64,000 nt of DNA. It comes from Leuctra nigra. Taxonomy: Eukaryota; Arthropoda; Insecta; Plecoptera; Leuctridae. Position numbers and translations under genes: made by a program. The stretch lies in contig OW203762.1 in assembly GCA_934045905.1 (NCBI GenBank), forward strand, positions 38,665,702-38,729,701. The letters are read 5' to 3'. The notes under the pieces are model-generated. The model did not search any database. It saw only the letters and a program-made list of their open reading frames with translations, and was not told the DNA's origin. Shown here in pieces: positions 49,201 to 61,483 of this stretch; positions within the stretch are counted from its first letter, which is position 1, and every line of letters begins with the position of its first letter.

Positions 49201-51230
49201 TATTGCACATTAGTAATGATGTTGAAAACTTTGTTTATTTCTCTGTGCGGTTAAAAAGGAAATGCGTATAAGAGAAGAATTAATGATTTTTAGGCTAGCC
49301 GGGATGCTAAAGATGTCCTAAAACGTGACTTAATCAGAACAATTTGAATTATATTATTGATCTAAGAGCTTATCGTGTTCAGTTATTTCATTAAAATCTT
49401 TGGGTGTCATGAATATCACCAAATGTAAATTTATACATTCATAAACTAATATACTTTCACATCATGAAAGCAAATAAAATAAGTTATTTTCGAGAAAGAA
49501 AGTGGTTTCAAATGATGATGTAAAGAAACTGTATTTAATATTTTATTGATGTGACTTGCACTTACATGCATTCGTTACATTATCAAGTTCATAATTTGGA
49601 AAACAATACGTAGGTACTATTCCCAGTTTGTTTAAAAATGTGTTTTCTTGTTTCAATTATCATCTAAATTGTGGAATCGTGTATACAGAATGAAAAAATA
49701 GGTTTCCTTAAATAAGTATATCTAGTCTCATTTGTTCGAGCCATGATGTGGTATAATATTTCCATAAGATTCACGGCATGACTTGGTTGATATCATTTAA
49801 TGTAATCCTTCTGTGATTTCTGTTAGGATGAAAGTTTCAAACTTTATTTATTCTCTCTGTGATGAAAAAAGTAAATCATAATTTTTAATTGTTCTCCACA
49901 ATAGTTTTCTACACCGCAACGGTTCGCGCTCCAATTTTCAAGGCGGGGAGAATAATCTTTTACCCCCTGTTAATTGTAATTGGAAGGCAAGCTCCGGTTT
50001 AGTTTATTGGTCAGAGTTTAAATTGAGAAGTAGCTGATTTCAAACATCATTATATTATAGCCCCAGCTTTTGCGTATTACCGACAGAGTATAATTTCATT
50101 CTTTAATTGGTCCGAATCACGCTTTTAGAATATTTTACTCTCTCGAAGTCGAGCAAAGGGAGTTGGATAATAATTTGTCTGAATCAGGCATCGAGAATCA
50201 CGGCGCCCACGCGGCTAAGAAATGGAACGAGAAGATCTCTGAATGCGTTAATTAGTCACTTTCCTTTAATGAACTTCACATTTCGTCAACAAAGTTAAAA
50301 ATAGTTCACAGAGAAAATATTTTTCGGTCATCCCTCCGAAGAAAGCTTTTTGTCAAATGAGTTTCTGCAGCGTTAATCATTATAACTGAGTTTGACAGTT
50401 AACTTTAATCAGGGATTTTGTAAACTTGAAATAAACATTTTCACACTCAGGTTCGAAATTCGGCGCTTAAACGCTGCAAATTAAGTTTAATAGATAGCGT
50501 TTAGATTTTAAGCATAAACAAACTTTTATGGGCAAAAAAATTATTTTAGAAATTTTTTCTAACCTCTTTGATATGGATGTGACTAAAACAGAAAAATTAA
50601 TAAACAACTTTATAAAATAATTTGAATGCGAACAGCTTACGCTTGTAACTGTGGAGGATTCGTAAAAAAATCTACGGCTAAAAACTCAAATTGAAACGCT
50701 CTTTGCACTCCCTCAATAATGTCATTGACGACAAAAACAACATGAACTTTTGCCTCAAATTAGCTCGCTACATCATCAGGACCGCTACAGAGGCTAATTA
50801 AAAAACACACACAAACAGTGACAATTTTAATCAAAATCAAGAATCAAGCTATGTGTGTGTGTGTTCGGAAGTTAAAAAAACACGTCGATGCGGTAAGTTC
50901 AACCTTTCATTAGGTTTCCACCCGCAGCAATTAGTGTAACCTTTGTTGCGTGGCCGAGGACGAGGTGGATGGAGGAACGAGCATTATTGCCCTGGTTATC
51001 AATCAACATCAATCCACCAGCACAGAGCAAACTCAAAACTGCCCGTACTTTCAGCTCGGTTTCATTCGATTTATTCGACGAATTAACACAAGCATTGCGA
51101 GAACGAAATCATGATTGTCATGTTACGACTTCTATTCCGATTGTGCTCAACCCCAATAAAAATAATAGTTACTTGTTATTTGACGACATTCCATTTCGAA
51201 ATTATTGAATGTTGTACTTACGCCTTTATG
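46280..51230. other. gene-less, mostly A+T-rich
   Basis: A CpG-rich patch at 47030-47400 contains an 86-codon minus-strand ORF (47027-47287) and the second GTCACGTGACCACG at 47414-47427. At 48478-48500 TTCATA is repeated about three times. 48900-49190 is rich in homeodomain-type TAAT/ATTA cores and contains ATTGCAAT (49022-49029). No gene is recognised. Confidence 0.45.
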
Positions 51231-51784
51231 TTCGGCTATATATAGACACGAATTGAGAAACATTACAAATGTAATTTTATTGACCTATCCATGCATTTTA
51301 AGGCAAATCAGTTTCTGATTTCAATAATGAAAAATACGCTTTTACAAACATGAATTTATTGAATGAATCTTTACGTGTAGCTACATAAATCCAGGCGTAA
51401 GTCAATACATACATTTTCAAGATTTAAGTCCTTTAATTTTCAGTAGTTTAATTCATAGAGCCGTCATGCCATGTTTCAGGTCTACAATATTACATATAAA
51501 ATATATTCGTCTTAGAGATTTTGAATATAGCACACTGCTTAGAACGCTCTTATCAGTATTAGCAAATTTTAAGTGTTCCTTGCTAACCCCCGGCATATAG
51601 GCTACCAAGACCGCATGTATAATACCGTACCTATAATAATACTATCGTTATCACCATGGTTTACGATCCAAGCGCATGAATATTGAGAAATATTTTAGGG
51701 GAGGGCTTGAAGGTGCGATTATAACCACAACGCGGATGGTAGGGGGACGGTGGAGGGGGCAGTTCATTTACTGCTGTGCCGTAT

Positions 51785-51830
51785 CACGTGTCTACTGACG
51801 TCACGTGGTTTTACGACCACACGTCACGGC
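51785..51830. promoter_or_regulatory. CRE and E-box cluster
   Basis: CACGTG at 51785-51790, TGACGTCA at 51796-51803 overlapping CACGTG at 51802-51807, and a further ACGTCACG around 51823-51830. A 21-nt dC tract follows about 60 bp downstream. Dense bZIP/bHLH-type sites suggest a regulatory element, by motif only. Confidence 0.35.
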
Positions 51831-51888
51831 CTGTCATGTGCAGATTATGACAATCCAAGATAACGCAGCGGTCAAAGTGTGCAGAGCG

Positions 51889-51909
51889 CCCCCCCCCCCC
51901 CCCCCCCCC
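51889..51909 (+). repeat. dC21 homopolymer tract
   Basis: Twenty-one consecutive C between GCAGAGCG and ATACGCACACC. Shorter dC/dG tracts of 10-14 nt occur at 7469-7478, 9328-9340, 16492-16505 and 20945-20958. Confidence 0.95.
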
Positions 51910-54900
51910 ATACGCACACCCCTGAACACAAGTTTGCGCGGTTTATCCAGACTCGAGGAGCAACCGAGGAGGCCATATTGTTGCGGCGGGCTAAACCTCC
52001 CTTCACTGATCGATATTTTCATAGGTCACCTAAACGGTGGACATTATTTTCTGAAACGGCATAACACGATTTCATTTTATTGGTCTGTCGTTTGGAAATA
52101 GACTTCCTCGAATTTTCAATAAGTTATAAGTTAACTTTAGTTTTTATTCTCTCAAGTGGAGGCGCCGTGTTTTTGTGAATGATCGAACAAAACTACAGCC
52201 ACGTAAGATCGATGTTGCGTGCAGCCGAGGTGGAGGTGCCGGATTTAATTGCCTTTGTTCTCGAACATCGGATTACATGGGTAACTGCCAAATTATTGCC
52301 AATCTCAGCGCCCAGGTTCGAGCTACATTCGGAGTTGTGGCTCTCCTGAGCTACACTAAATCGTTGTTATTTTATGAGAAATTGAATCCCTTTGAAAGAT
52401 TTAATGTGGTTATTGGGAAATGTCGTAAGTTCTTCATCAGATTGTTGACTGAAAGAGACGTGATTATTTTTCAATGTGAGGGAAAATCAATGTCTCGCTC
52501 TGAGTGATGTGATCATTTTATTAGGTTTAATATTCGAGAGAAGATTCCGATCGTAATGATGGGAGCATTGCCTTCTGCAGGAAATAATCGCCCGCTAGGA
52601 GAAGGCGGTGGATGGAAGTATTGGAAAACTGAGTACCTATTGAAACCCTAGAGTTATGCGAGATCGAGGGAAACTTTCTTTCCAAATGAAAAAGTAATAC
52701 AAATTGATATTATTGATTTTCAATTTGAAACTAGTATCTAAACACGTTTTGTTCGGCATGTATAAGTGGTTTATTTAGGAAAACTCGGGTTTAAAATGCA
52801 GACATGAAAACCATCCATTTACGACCCGAAAATAAGAGAATCTTTAACGTTGCAATTTACGATGGCATTTTTAAAATTGCACTTTCTGTCAATTAGGTTG
52901 GGGTAGGTACTTCTAAAATGCATCTCTCCCCGCGAATAATTTATCTCTTTTCCAGCAGAACGAATAAGGAGTGAAGGGATGGGAAATGACTATTTAATAG
53001 TCGGAAGTATGAAGCTATGTATATTTCATCCTTATCTCCTTTTTATTGTCCATCAAGGGGACACGACGTTGACCCGGGCCATTCACGTAGTATTTTAGTT
53101 CATTCTATGTGGCTCGCATTTCCCGCCGCGCTTCCCCTACTCGAACAGAGGCCAATGTTTTACTGGTCTTCGGGGACGTGGCTTCTTTACCCACGGAGCG
53201 GTTACCAAAGCAAGAGCGAGAGATATATGCGACGGGGACAATTCAGGGTGGATTGCCTGTCTCGGGTTATAGAGAACGAGTTCCTTGAGTCTTCCTCCCA
53301 TTTGCACACGGGACGTTTCAAATAAAACCATTGTTCCCGCGCTTCCCGCTTTATGAGATGAATAGTCTCTCGTCATTTTCTTCGGACGATTTTCTTCTCG
53401 GCTCGTCGGCTCATTCTATTTTCTTTTTCGTCTTCTCTTCTTTTCTCTTTGCCGGAGCGTGGTCCTTGTTTTTCTCTCGGAGCCGACTCTCGGCCGGCTT
53501 GAGAGTGCCGCCGCGTGTGTTTACTCAGACATGCCGCTATCGGATTTGATGCACTGTGATGCTTTTCCGATCGTCTGCTATAAATTCGCCTTCTCCTTCC
53601 GTGCCATTACATTGCATTTGCTTCGATGCCCCCGCACACTTTCTCATTAGGTAAATTATTACTCTTTCGGCTCAGCATTTCTTTTCAATAAAGACAAATA
53701 CGACTCCCTCTTCGGGAAGGAGTCAATGGCTGTGTTAGGATATTTATTGTGATTAAACATTATTTTGTTTTTCGACTTTGTTTTCGATCTATCGGCTTTT
53801 CATAACGTACACAATGTGAAATATCATCCAGGAACGTCAGCTCTATCGACGTTTTCTTGTTTGCGATCAACTAGGACCCTAGGTTTACCTGTATTTACTT
53901 CGAATCCAAGATCTCACAATGCCAGGACATATTCCCACACGAAAAAGCATTTCTTCTTGGCTGCTCATTAACAAAAGACTCGTTTGTTTTATTTACTACA
54001 CGCGTACAAAGATCTAGTGGACAATCATAATTAATTCTGGCGAGCAAATAATTCAGCTGAGACATATTTCCTCGTGCTACGTCTAATTTGTCTTCGGCGT
54101 AAGATTGCGATGCTCGATGTAGAAAGCCGTTTCCAGAGCCATTCGAACGTGATTTCCGATGAAAATCAAGTAATTATGCAATAGACTCATTACTAATGGA
54201 AGTTTTATCTATGCTGGAAGTAGTCCGAGGAAATACCTTACATTAAACCGACAATCTAATCTCATTCAAACGTTCTAATTGAAGATATAATTCGTTCCAC
54301 CCTCGTTGGGAATAATAAGTCGATATTTTATGCAGTCTTCTTCCCACCAGTTTAATCACGAATGGTAAACATCAACCATTTTAATTAGTCGTTACCGCGA
54401 GTGCAGCTATTATCATATTTCAATTCAAGAATGTCAAGCATTTCTTTTATTTCCTATAGAAACTTATTTGATAGATATTTTTCCTAGCTACTATTTTATT
54501 TTCAAAAATCTTTCTTTATTCTTGCCAACTTTCTAAATTAGTTTTGTTATTTGTATCTTTCTCCAAAGTCACCCCATCATAAATTGTATATTCGATCATT
54601 TGTTGTCTTGCGCCAATTCTACAGACAATTGCGCCAGTACCAATTAGAAATTATCTCACATACCTCCGGAATTACAAGAGCATTATACTGTTAGTTAGTA
54701 TAAATCTATGAATCAAGGTTCAAGCAGTTGGCTCTGAACTTTGACTTTGAGAGCTTACCACTGGAATATAGAGCTTCATAATGCAACTTAATGCACTTGT
54801 CGGTTTGCATCGCAAGTTGGTTGCAACTAGCAGGAGGTTTATGGCAGGGGAATTCTCAAGCATGCAATTGATCCATTTGTTTGTCATCTAGATTATACGA

Positions 54901-55743
54901 AGATAAAGCACAGGGTTGCGTTATTACAGGTACCTGACTCTTTGCTCCTGGCGACTCAATTGAACTAATGCGACAATCTTGAACGAGGATAAAAAGTAGA
55001 TAATTCATCCTGATAGCGTGTTGATGGTAACTCAAACCACTGGTGTATCAGAGAATTAAGTATGCCTTTAAAACTACTTCTTATAATAGAGAACGCAAAA
55101 ACAGAAAAGTTGTTTTCCTTCTAATGTCTTCACTTTAGACTTGGTGATTTTAATAAATTAAATTTCTCTAGCCAAAGATAAATTTCGTTATAATCGCATA
55201 TAAAATGTATATGTGCTTAATGCCAATTTAATATTACGTTGTCACATGACTGTACAGTTGTTATTAATATCGGAACAATCTATTTTCGTTTTCGCGGGAT
55301 CATTGCACTTTCACAAACGAGTTCAGTCTTCGTCAGACTCTTTGTAATACAAATACAATTTATTCAAAATTGTTTCAAGTAGTATTGAACTCTTTACCAC
55401 TTAAAATGCACTATTCTCATTAGAAAGTTTCCTCTTATGTAATTCTAATGATTACTTGAGCTTGTCTTTTCGCCCGAGTTCCAAGCTCAAGAGTTTCTCA
55501 TTTTCTCGAACTTCTCGTCTGCGTGACGTCTGGCCTGGACCAGCGAGGCTGGAGACAGAAATGTTGGGGGAAACGTCGCTCGACAGTAGATTAATACGAG
55601 TAGTCGAGAATTGTAATGTCGAAGCGTCACTCGCGGATATTTGACTGATGACCGTTTCTCGCATCGACCATCGCCGCTAATACCCGTCGCCAGCACGGAT
55701 TACACTAGCAAGTTTAAGTCAACCAATTTGATATATCGTCTGC

Positions 55744-55815
55744 TAAACTTTACGTTTAGCTCAGGTGGTTATGCATTCCGGAGGCCCGCGGTTTTGACAA
55801 GACTGGGATTTTTTT
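55744..55815 (+). repeat. possible tRNA-derived SINE fragment
   Basis: TTTAGCTCAGGTGGTTATGC matches the D-arm/A-box of tRNAs very well. About 30 bases on, GCGGTTTTGACAAGACTGGG sits where a degenerate B box would lie, and is followed by ATTTTTTTCTTGG. A weak T-arm and no acceptor stem argue against a functional tRNA, so a decayed tRNA-related SINE head is the better reading. Confidence 0.3.
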
Positions 55816-58032
55816 CTTGGTTTACTCAAATTTTCACTTAGCTGGGGGTCGTCTACGAGCAATATTATACAAAAAAGAAAAGTGCGAGCACAAAAGTGTG
55901 TGTAACACATAATTTGAAGGTTAAACCAAAGAGCATAATTTTTGTACTGGAATTAGAAATAGCACGCATTTTATTTCCAAATCGTGAGAACCAATTTTCT
56001 AAACGTATTAACTTTCATGTCAGAACGTATGGTGAACTTCTGAACAATCGAAATAAGACTTTACTCGTGGTTAACTTCACTTTCGAACACATACCTAGGA
56101 AGTCCGTTTTGTTTGAGCTTTTTATTCAATCTCATGGATTCAATACATCATGCAGATAAATAGTCCAAAATTTGCATCGGTTATGTAACTTCTTTGCTAT
56201 AAATAGAAACGGCATAACATATTATTTTCTCCGAGGAAAAGAAATCACATTTAAAGGGGCGTCATTTTATACTGCACATTTCTCTTGACCATTTGCAAGG
56301 TTTGACTTTCAGTATATTTCTTCATGTGGAAGAAATTTACGTCTTTAAATGCTGGTTTCTTACTTTAAAATCCCAGTCAAAAGTCTCTTAAGTTTATTTG
56401 CCAAGTGTAGTCCGTGCTCAGATCAGCCCAACTGTATGACATGTTTCGAACACTTATTCATTCAATTCGCAAATAGAGGATTCAATTCAGGAATAACTTG
56501 AATTATATTATTTGCATATTGATGCTCCATGATTTATTGCTTAGCTATTCAAGAACGGTTCACCCCTTCACTCCCCACTCTTCCGTCTGATATGAAATCT
56601 ACCTCTAGATTACTGTCAAATTCAACAAGATGACGGATATTTCCTTCATTTCAAAAGGATTTGACTTTGTTGAAAGCTAAAGCATGATCTCCGTGTATTA
56701 GAGATAGATTTATGGTTTTGTTAACACGCGAAAATATGTAAAAATTACATGAATTTGGAAACAATTGTATAGAATGTTATTAGTCAGTGACGAACAAAGA
56801 AGGAATTATCAATTAACAAATTGAATTACATAGTACTTTATATTCTATGATTACTATATTAACTGCTTTTCTTTACGTAATGAGCATGATTTGTTGTTGT
56901 TGAAATGAATGCTCGTACTCTTTTCATTGATTCGTTGATACCCGGATTATTGTCCAATTACTCAGTAAACAAAATTAAATTTATTAGCGTGTCACAAAAG
57001 TACGGAACTTTGTTGATCGGCGTTTTAACTTTAACAAAAACCATTGGCAGTAGCAGCTTTTGTTTCCCACGCGGTCGGATTAAAGTTTTAAATATTACGC
57101 ATGTATGGATATCCCTGTCATTTTATCAAAATAGATTAATTCAATCTCCAACACAGCTTAACTCTTTATATGAATACATGAGAATAAAAAGATCGTTTTT
57201 ATAAAAGTAATTCCAATAGATATTGCATTGATCGATCTGGTATTTGCGAAACAAAGAAGCGAGATATTGGAATGAGTATCCTGTTAAAGGATGAGGATGC
57301 ATTTCGTCTACCAATGACTGTACTTTCCAAAGTGTTGGACATACATTTATGGAGTAGCGATCGATATAAAATTGGCTAGACATTTTATTCCCCACCGCCG
57401 TAAGTGACTCATATGAGAGTACCGTAATGTAGAAAGACTGACATTCATTCATGTAATTAAAGCCTGCTTCAGGAATGGGGATTCGGCCCCCGAGGGGCGA
57501 GGAGCGGGAGCGCTTACAGAGGGGGATAAAGAGAAAGGGCGAATCACCTTTTCTCTCTCAGAAACCCTCTTATTCAAATTGATCTGTGGAGACATTTGCC
57601 GCAGCCATAAAACACCGTCCAGTCATTAAGAGTGATTGCGATAAGTACCATCAATTTAATTAGAAAACTATACGAAAACAAGCTAGTTTGAATGTATGAA
57701 CTCTTTTGAAAACTATATAAAGTGCCATTATAATTCTACCTCTTCAATAATAAGTCAAGCGAGTAGTGATTGACTTTCGGACACTCGATAAATCAGCTTA
57801 AAACGAACAAAAAGAATTGTAAACCATGAAACTAATAGAAAGTACGATCTATTGTAAATCCAAAGTCAGGTCAACCAATAAGAGACCAAAGTCGGTCAAA
57901 TACGCGTACTCGTGTATCCTTAATGTTTTATGATTTTGCTTTTCGCAAGGAGTGAAATTAGAGGAATTACTAAATTGACAGCAGTTTGAATAGGATTGAA
58001 TTGGAAGGTATCAGCTGGTTCCTGGTTCAAAT
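55816..58032. other. gene-less, A+T-rich
   Basis: ORFs at 55896-56159 (87 codons), 56905-57204 (99) and 57141-57452 (103, minus) show nothing recognisable. A short purine-rich, G+C-rich patch occurs at 57476-57540. No repeat of note is visible otherwise. Confidence 0.45.
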
Positions 58033-59060
58033 CATTAATTGAGCGAGCGTAGCGAGCGTCACCACGGTACTCTTATGGCACTTTCTCTGTGTGTGTGGGA
58101 TTTTTTTTTTTTTTTGTGTTCACAGCCTAGGTTAAACGGCACAACCAATCGATCTGAAATTTTGCACATATACTCACGTAATCTATGCGGTCCCTGGGAT
58201 CGTTTTTGAACGGGATCATGTGATTGGTTCAAATTTTAGAAAAATTATCTTTCGATTGGTTGTTCCGATCAATTTGAAATTTTGACAAGTCATTACGACC
58301 AACATTATACCCAATCTTACAAAGTTTCAGCCAAATCCTCCCATTGGTTAAAATTTTAAAAAAATCTTTCGTATGATTTTTGAAAATTAAACTAGGACCG
58401 TGTGACCGATCAACTTAAAACTTTGCATGGTCATTGGGACCTACATTATCTGTATTTTTGACAATTTTCAGACTTATATGTGTTTAAATCCAAAAGTTAT
58501 TGACATTTTACGGACATTTTGCGTGTTGGCTGTCAAATTTCTCGAAAATGTTGATCATGGCTACTTCGACTCTTTATAGTTCCAAGGTAGTTGGAGCAAA
58601 AACTTTCAAACGTATGAAACTGATATGACCGTTCAACAGATCGTCTAATATTGTGTAAGTACACACACTTATATCATATGAGTGAGTGGTCCCAGGTATA
58701 TTTTTGTAACTATGATTTTTGAATATTGACTAGTAACATTTTAATTATAAAGGTTCAATCGATCAACTTAATACTTTGCATGGTCATTGGGACTAAAGCC
58801 CGACTTACACGGTACAGCTTCTTGTACAACTTCTGTACCACACTTCTGTGTCACACTTCTTGAATGGAAATTAGAACAAGTTCTGTGAGAGAAAGTTGCG
58901 TCGTGTAAACACAAAATTGAATGAAAAATGGGAATGTGACAGAAGTTGTTCAAGAAATTGCACAGTGTAAATGGGGCTTAATACTTAAGAAATATTTGGA
59001 GATTTTTATACCTACAAGTCTGACGAATTTCAAGAATTATTGGCTGTTAATGATATTTTC
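58033..59060 (+). mobile_element. diverged relative of the inverted-repeat element
   Basis: The segment starts near TTAATTGAGCGAGCGTAGCG. At 58124-58180 it reads CACAGCCTAGGTTAAACGGC, then CAACCAATCGATCTGAAATT, then TTGCACATATACTCAC, matching in order the terminal-repeat stretch at 3473-3526 (CACAGCCTAAACGGCTGAAC...GTGCAC). CGATCAACTTAAAACTTTGC with CATGGTCATTGGGAC occurs at about 58411 and again at 58763, with weaker versions at 58151 and 58268, so the element has internal repeats. A T16 run lies near 58107. The 3' boundary is unclear. It has no coding capacity and is interrupted by a MITE. Confidence 0.5.
58796..58981. mobile_element. 180-bp PIF/Harbinger-like MITE with TAA duplications
   Basis: The element at 58799-58978 is bounded by TAA at 58796-58798 and 58979-58981. 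Its ends, AGCCCGACTTACACGGTACA and the complement of TGCACAGTGTAAATGGGGCT, form inverted repeats that continue for about 40 bp. Three-base TAA/TTA target duplications and G/C-starting inverted repeats are typical of PIF/Harbinger MITEs. It has no ORF of its own; the minus ORF 58768-58953 is incidental. It is inserted within an older repeat copy, so it is the younger element. Confidence 0.72.
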
Positions 59061-60656
59061 GATAGACATAATTTCGGTTCGAGGTGTTGCGCGTGTCCGT
59101 GCTCACTCATCAACGCGTTACACAGAGCGTTTTCTTAGTGTATTAGGTTTTTATTTATCGTTCATTGTTCCAGCGTATATGATTTTACAATGGATTTAGA
59201 TTGAAAAATCAACTCGATTGAAAAGAGTCAGCACGTCTTGATGCCGTCAGGGAAGCTGCATGTGTACTGGCAATTTGAAACAGAGAACTTGTTTTATTCG
59301 TCAAATAAGTTATCCGATAGCCAAGACGATTAGTCTTTACGAATCCTGACAGAACGATTAACTTCATCCTCATTGCATTGGAAATGTTCCATCGAGGCGT
59401 CTGGCGTCGGTGATTGGTTAGTGGGATGATTTTGACGTCACGGCGACAAGGTAGTGAACGACGTTGGCAGGTTGCCGGGCGTCCTGACGCCTTCCAGCGT
59501 CGATTTGCGACAGTCATGGACACGGAAGACGAAGATCGAGCTGTGATTCGCCGGTTGTGGACGCAGAACTTTCAGTGGAAAACTTACTGACGGGTTGGCG
59601 TTGGTGATGAGGGTTGAGACGCTACTGACGGCTGAAATATATTATATTTCATATAATCTTATATTTCGGCTGATTATATTTTTTTAGAGCAAGGTGCTTC
59701 TACGCTTCAAAACGTCATTATATTCAATATAACCTAATTCTGATGAAAAAATATTTGTATAAAAAATTCAAAGCAAATTTGATCATACTTTGAAGAAAAC
59801 GTTTCTTCTTCGGATGCTTATCCATGCAACAAATCATGAAATTTGAATGTATGAGTCTTCGAACAAATTCTTCCATTTATGCCATATTTCTAACATGATT
59901 TTGGTTATTTTTATACGAAGAATTTTGTATCATCATCCGCACTGAAAACCATGCTTACAATACAGGATTTTTTGTTTCAATTGTTGGACGAAAATCAAGG
60001 TTTGTATATTGGATGCTTTACGACTTTCACCGGCTTCTAGTTGCTCGGACGAAAGTTTCGATATAGAATATAAAATGCATAAAAGTAATTTTCTTGTTGT
60101 TTATTTCGCGAAAGTCGATATATTTGTTGAGGATGTTCCTCGAGAACATTGCAACTGTAATAAAATCTAGTTCGTCTCTGCTTTCATTAAGTTCGACATA
60201 ACATGGAGGTGCATCTTAATACATAGCAATGCCATTATTTTGCTCCAAAAACCAGCATGAATTTCCTCGACATGTGCATCGATTACATGTTAATAAAATA
60301 TAAGAAATGAAAATCTTGCTAAGCTGCTCGAAGTTGCACATAAGTCCAGCAACTGCATTTTATGCCAACTTCAACTCATATCTCTAAGGGATGTGAAGTA
60401 CGAATAAAGTAATCATTTCTAAGGTTTTGAACTGAAGCAAAAAAACTCTCCTTCTCTACTTTGGCAGAGAATTTTCCTCGATTCTGGGTGCAAACTCGTA
60501 AAATGAAACCGTCCGTGTATAAAGTTATGTTATACCCCAACTCAGATGAGCCCAGCGAACCATTGACCGGCCGGCGGCGAGAAAACACGTTGCGGGAGCT
60601 AGCGCCAGGTCACTTAATTCGTGGAAATGTCGCGAACCTCCACACTGCCTCACCTG

Positions 60657-60681
60657 CCCCCCCCCCCCCCCCCCCCCCCCC
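60657..60681 (+). repeat. dC25 homopolymer tract
   Basis: Twenty-five consecutive C, preceded by CTCACCTG and followed by AGCTATG. The length is likely imprecise in any assembly. It encodes the Pro run in the overlapping 85-codon ORF, which is an artefact. Confidence 0.95.
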
Positions 60682-61457
60682 AGCTATGCCAACAATGACG
60701 TTACATCAACTAAACTGAATGCTGAATGTTTGCTTTTTAAATTAACCAACTAGGGAGCTCGTATGCTTAATTTTTCTTTGATAAATAACGCAGGATATTT
60801 TTTTGCTAGATAAAATGTATTCTTTCTGTGTGAAAATAGAGTTGTGTTGATAAAAATGTGTTTTCCAGCGTATAAACAAAAGGATATTATTTTAAAGACA
60901 TAACATTTTGGCGGTGGCAGTTCCTCTTTGAACAAAGAAAATATCAAATGTTCGAAGCTTTTAGGCGGCTACTTATGAGATAGGTAAAGTCTCATTCCCA
61001 AGATATTTATCTGAAACCTGCACACTAAAATCCATTTGATTGGAACAAACCTTACTTGCAGGACACAACGAAAATAACGCCTGCGATCAATATTTCACAC
61101 CTTATCTAACCAATAAATTGCCAAGTAATATTAATCCAACAACTTAATTGTTTACTATTTGAAAGACAAAGTACTGCCGTTAGTGCAAGAGTTTATTGCA
61201 TTATTGTTATCTAGCGCATATTCTGTGGCGGAGACGACGCCATCAAATTGCACATTCAGGAACAATGTGGAATGTTGTCCCGACTTGAAACTGCAAAGTA
61301 ATGCAAGTCTTGCTTGCATACCGAGTAACCTCATGCTATAATAATGAAGGACAATAAATATTATGTAAAGTGTATCGAGTTGTGTGCAATGAACGGAGAC
61401 AATGGGACCGCAATTATGTGGCGCTGCGACGAGCTTTATTACAATTTACATCAAAAT

Positions 61458-61483
61458 GGGGGGGGGGGGGGGGGGGGGGGGGG
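61458..61483 (+). repeat. dG26 homopolymer tract
   Basis: Twenty-six consecutive G in an A+T-rich setting, preceded by ATCAAAAT and followed by TAATAATGG. The exact length is uncertain. Confidence 0.95.

Larger units (their letters stand above)
51231..55743. other. gene-less, with a CRE/E-box cluster and a dC tract
   Basis: TATATATAG lies at about 51237-51245. 51785-51830 holds two CACGTG, one TGACGTCA and a related ACGTCACG. A dC run of 21 lies at 51889-51909. 52.2-52.5 kb and 53.0-53.65 kb are G+C-richer with plus-strand ORFs of 62-110 codons (52175-52507, 53017-53325, 53331-53549, 53459-53650), unrecognised. The rest is A+T-rich. Confidence 0.45.

Noticed and set aside
53702..53724. Bacterial-type terminator hairpin with TTCG loop
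   Set aside because: GACTCC pairs with GGAGTC around CTCTTCGGGAA, but no T run follows, no gene ends here, and the context is eukaryotic.
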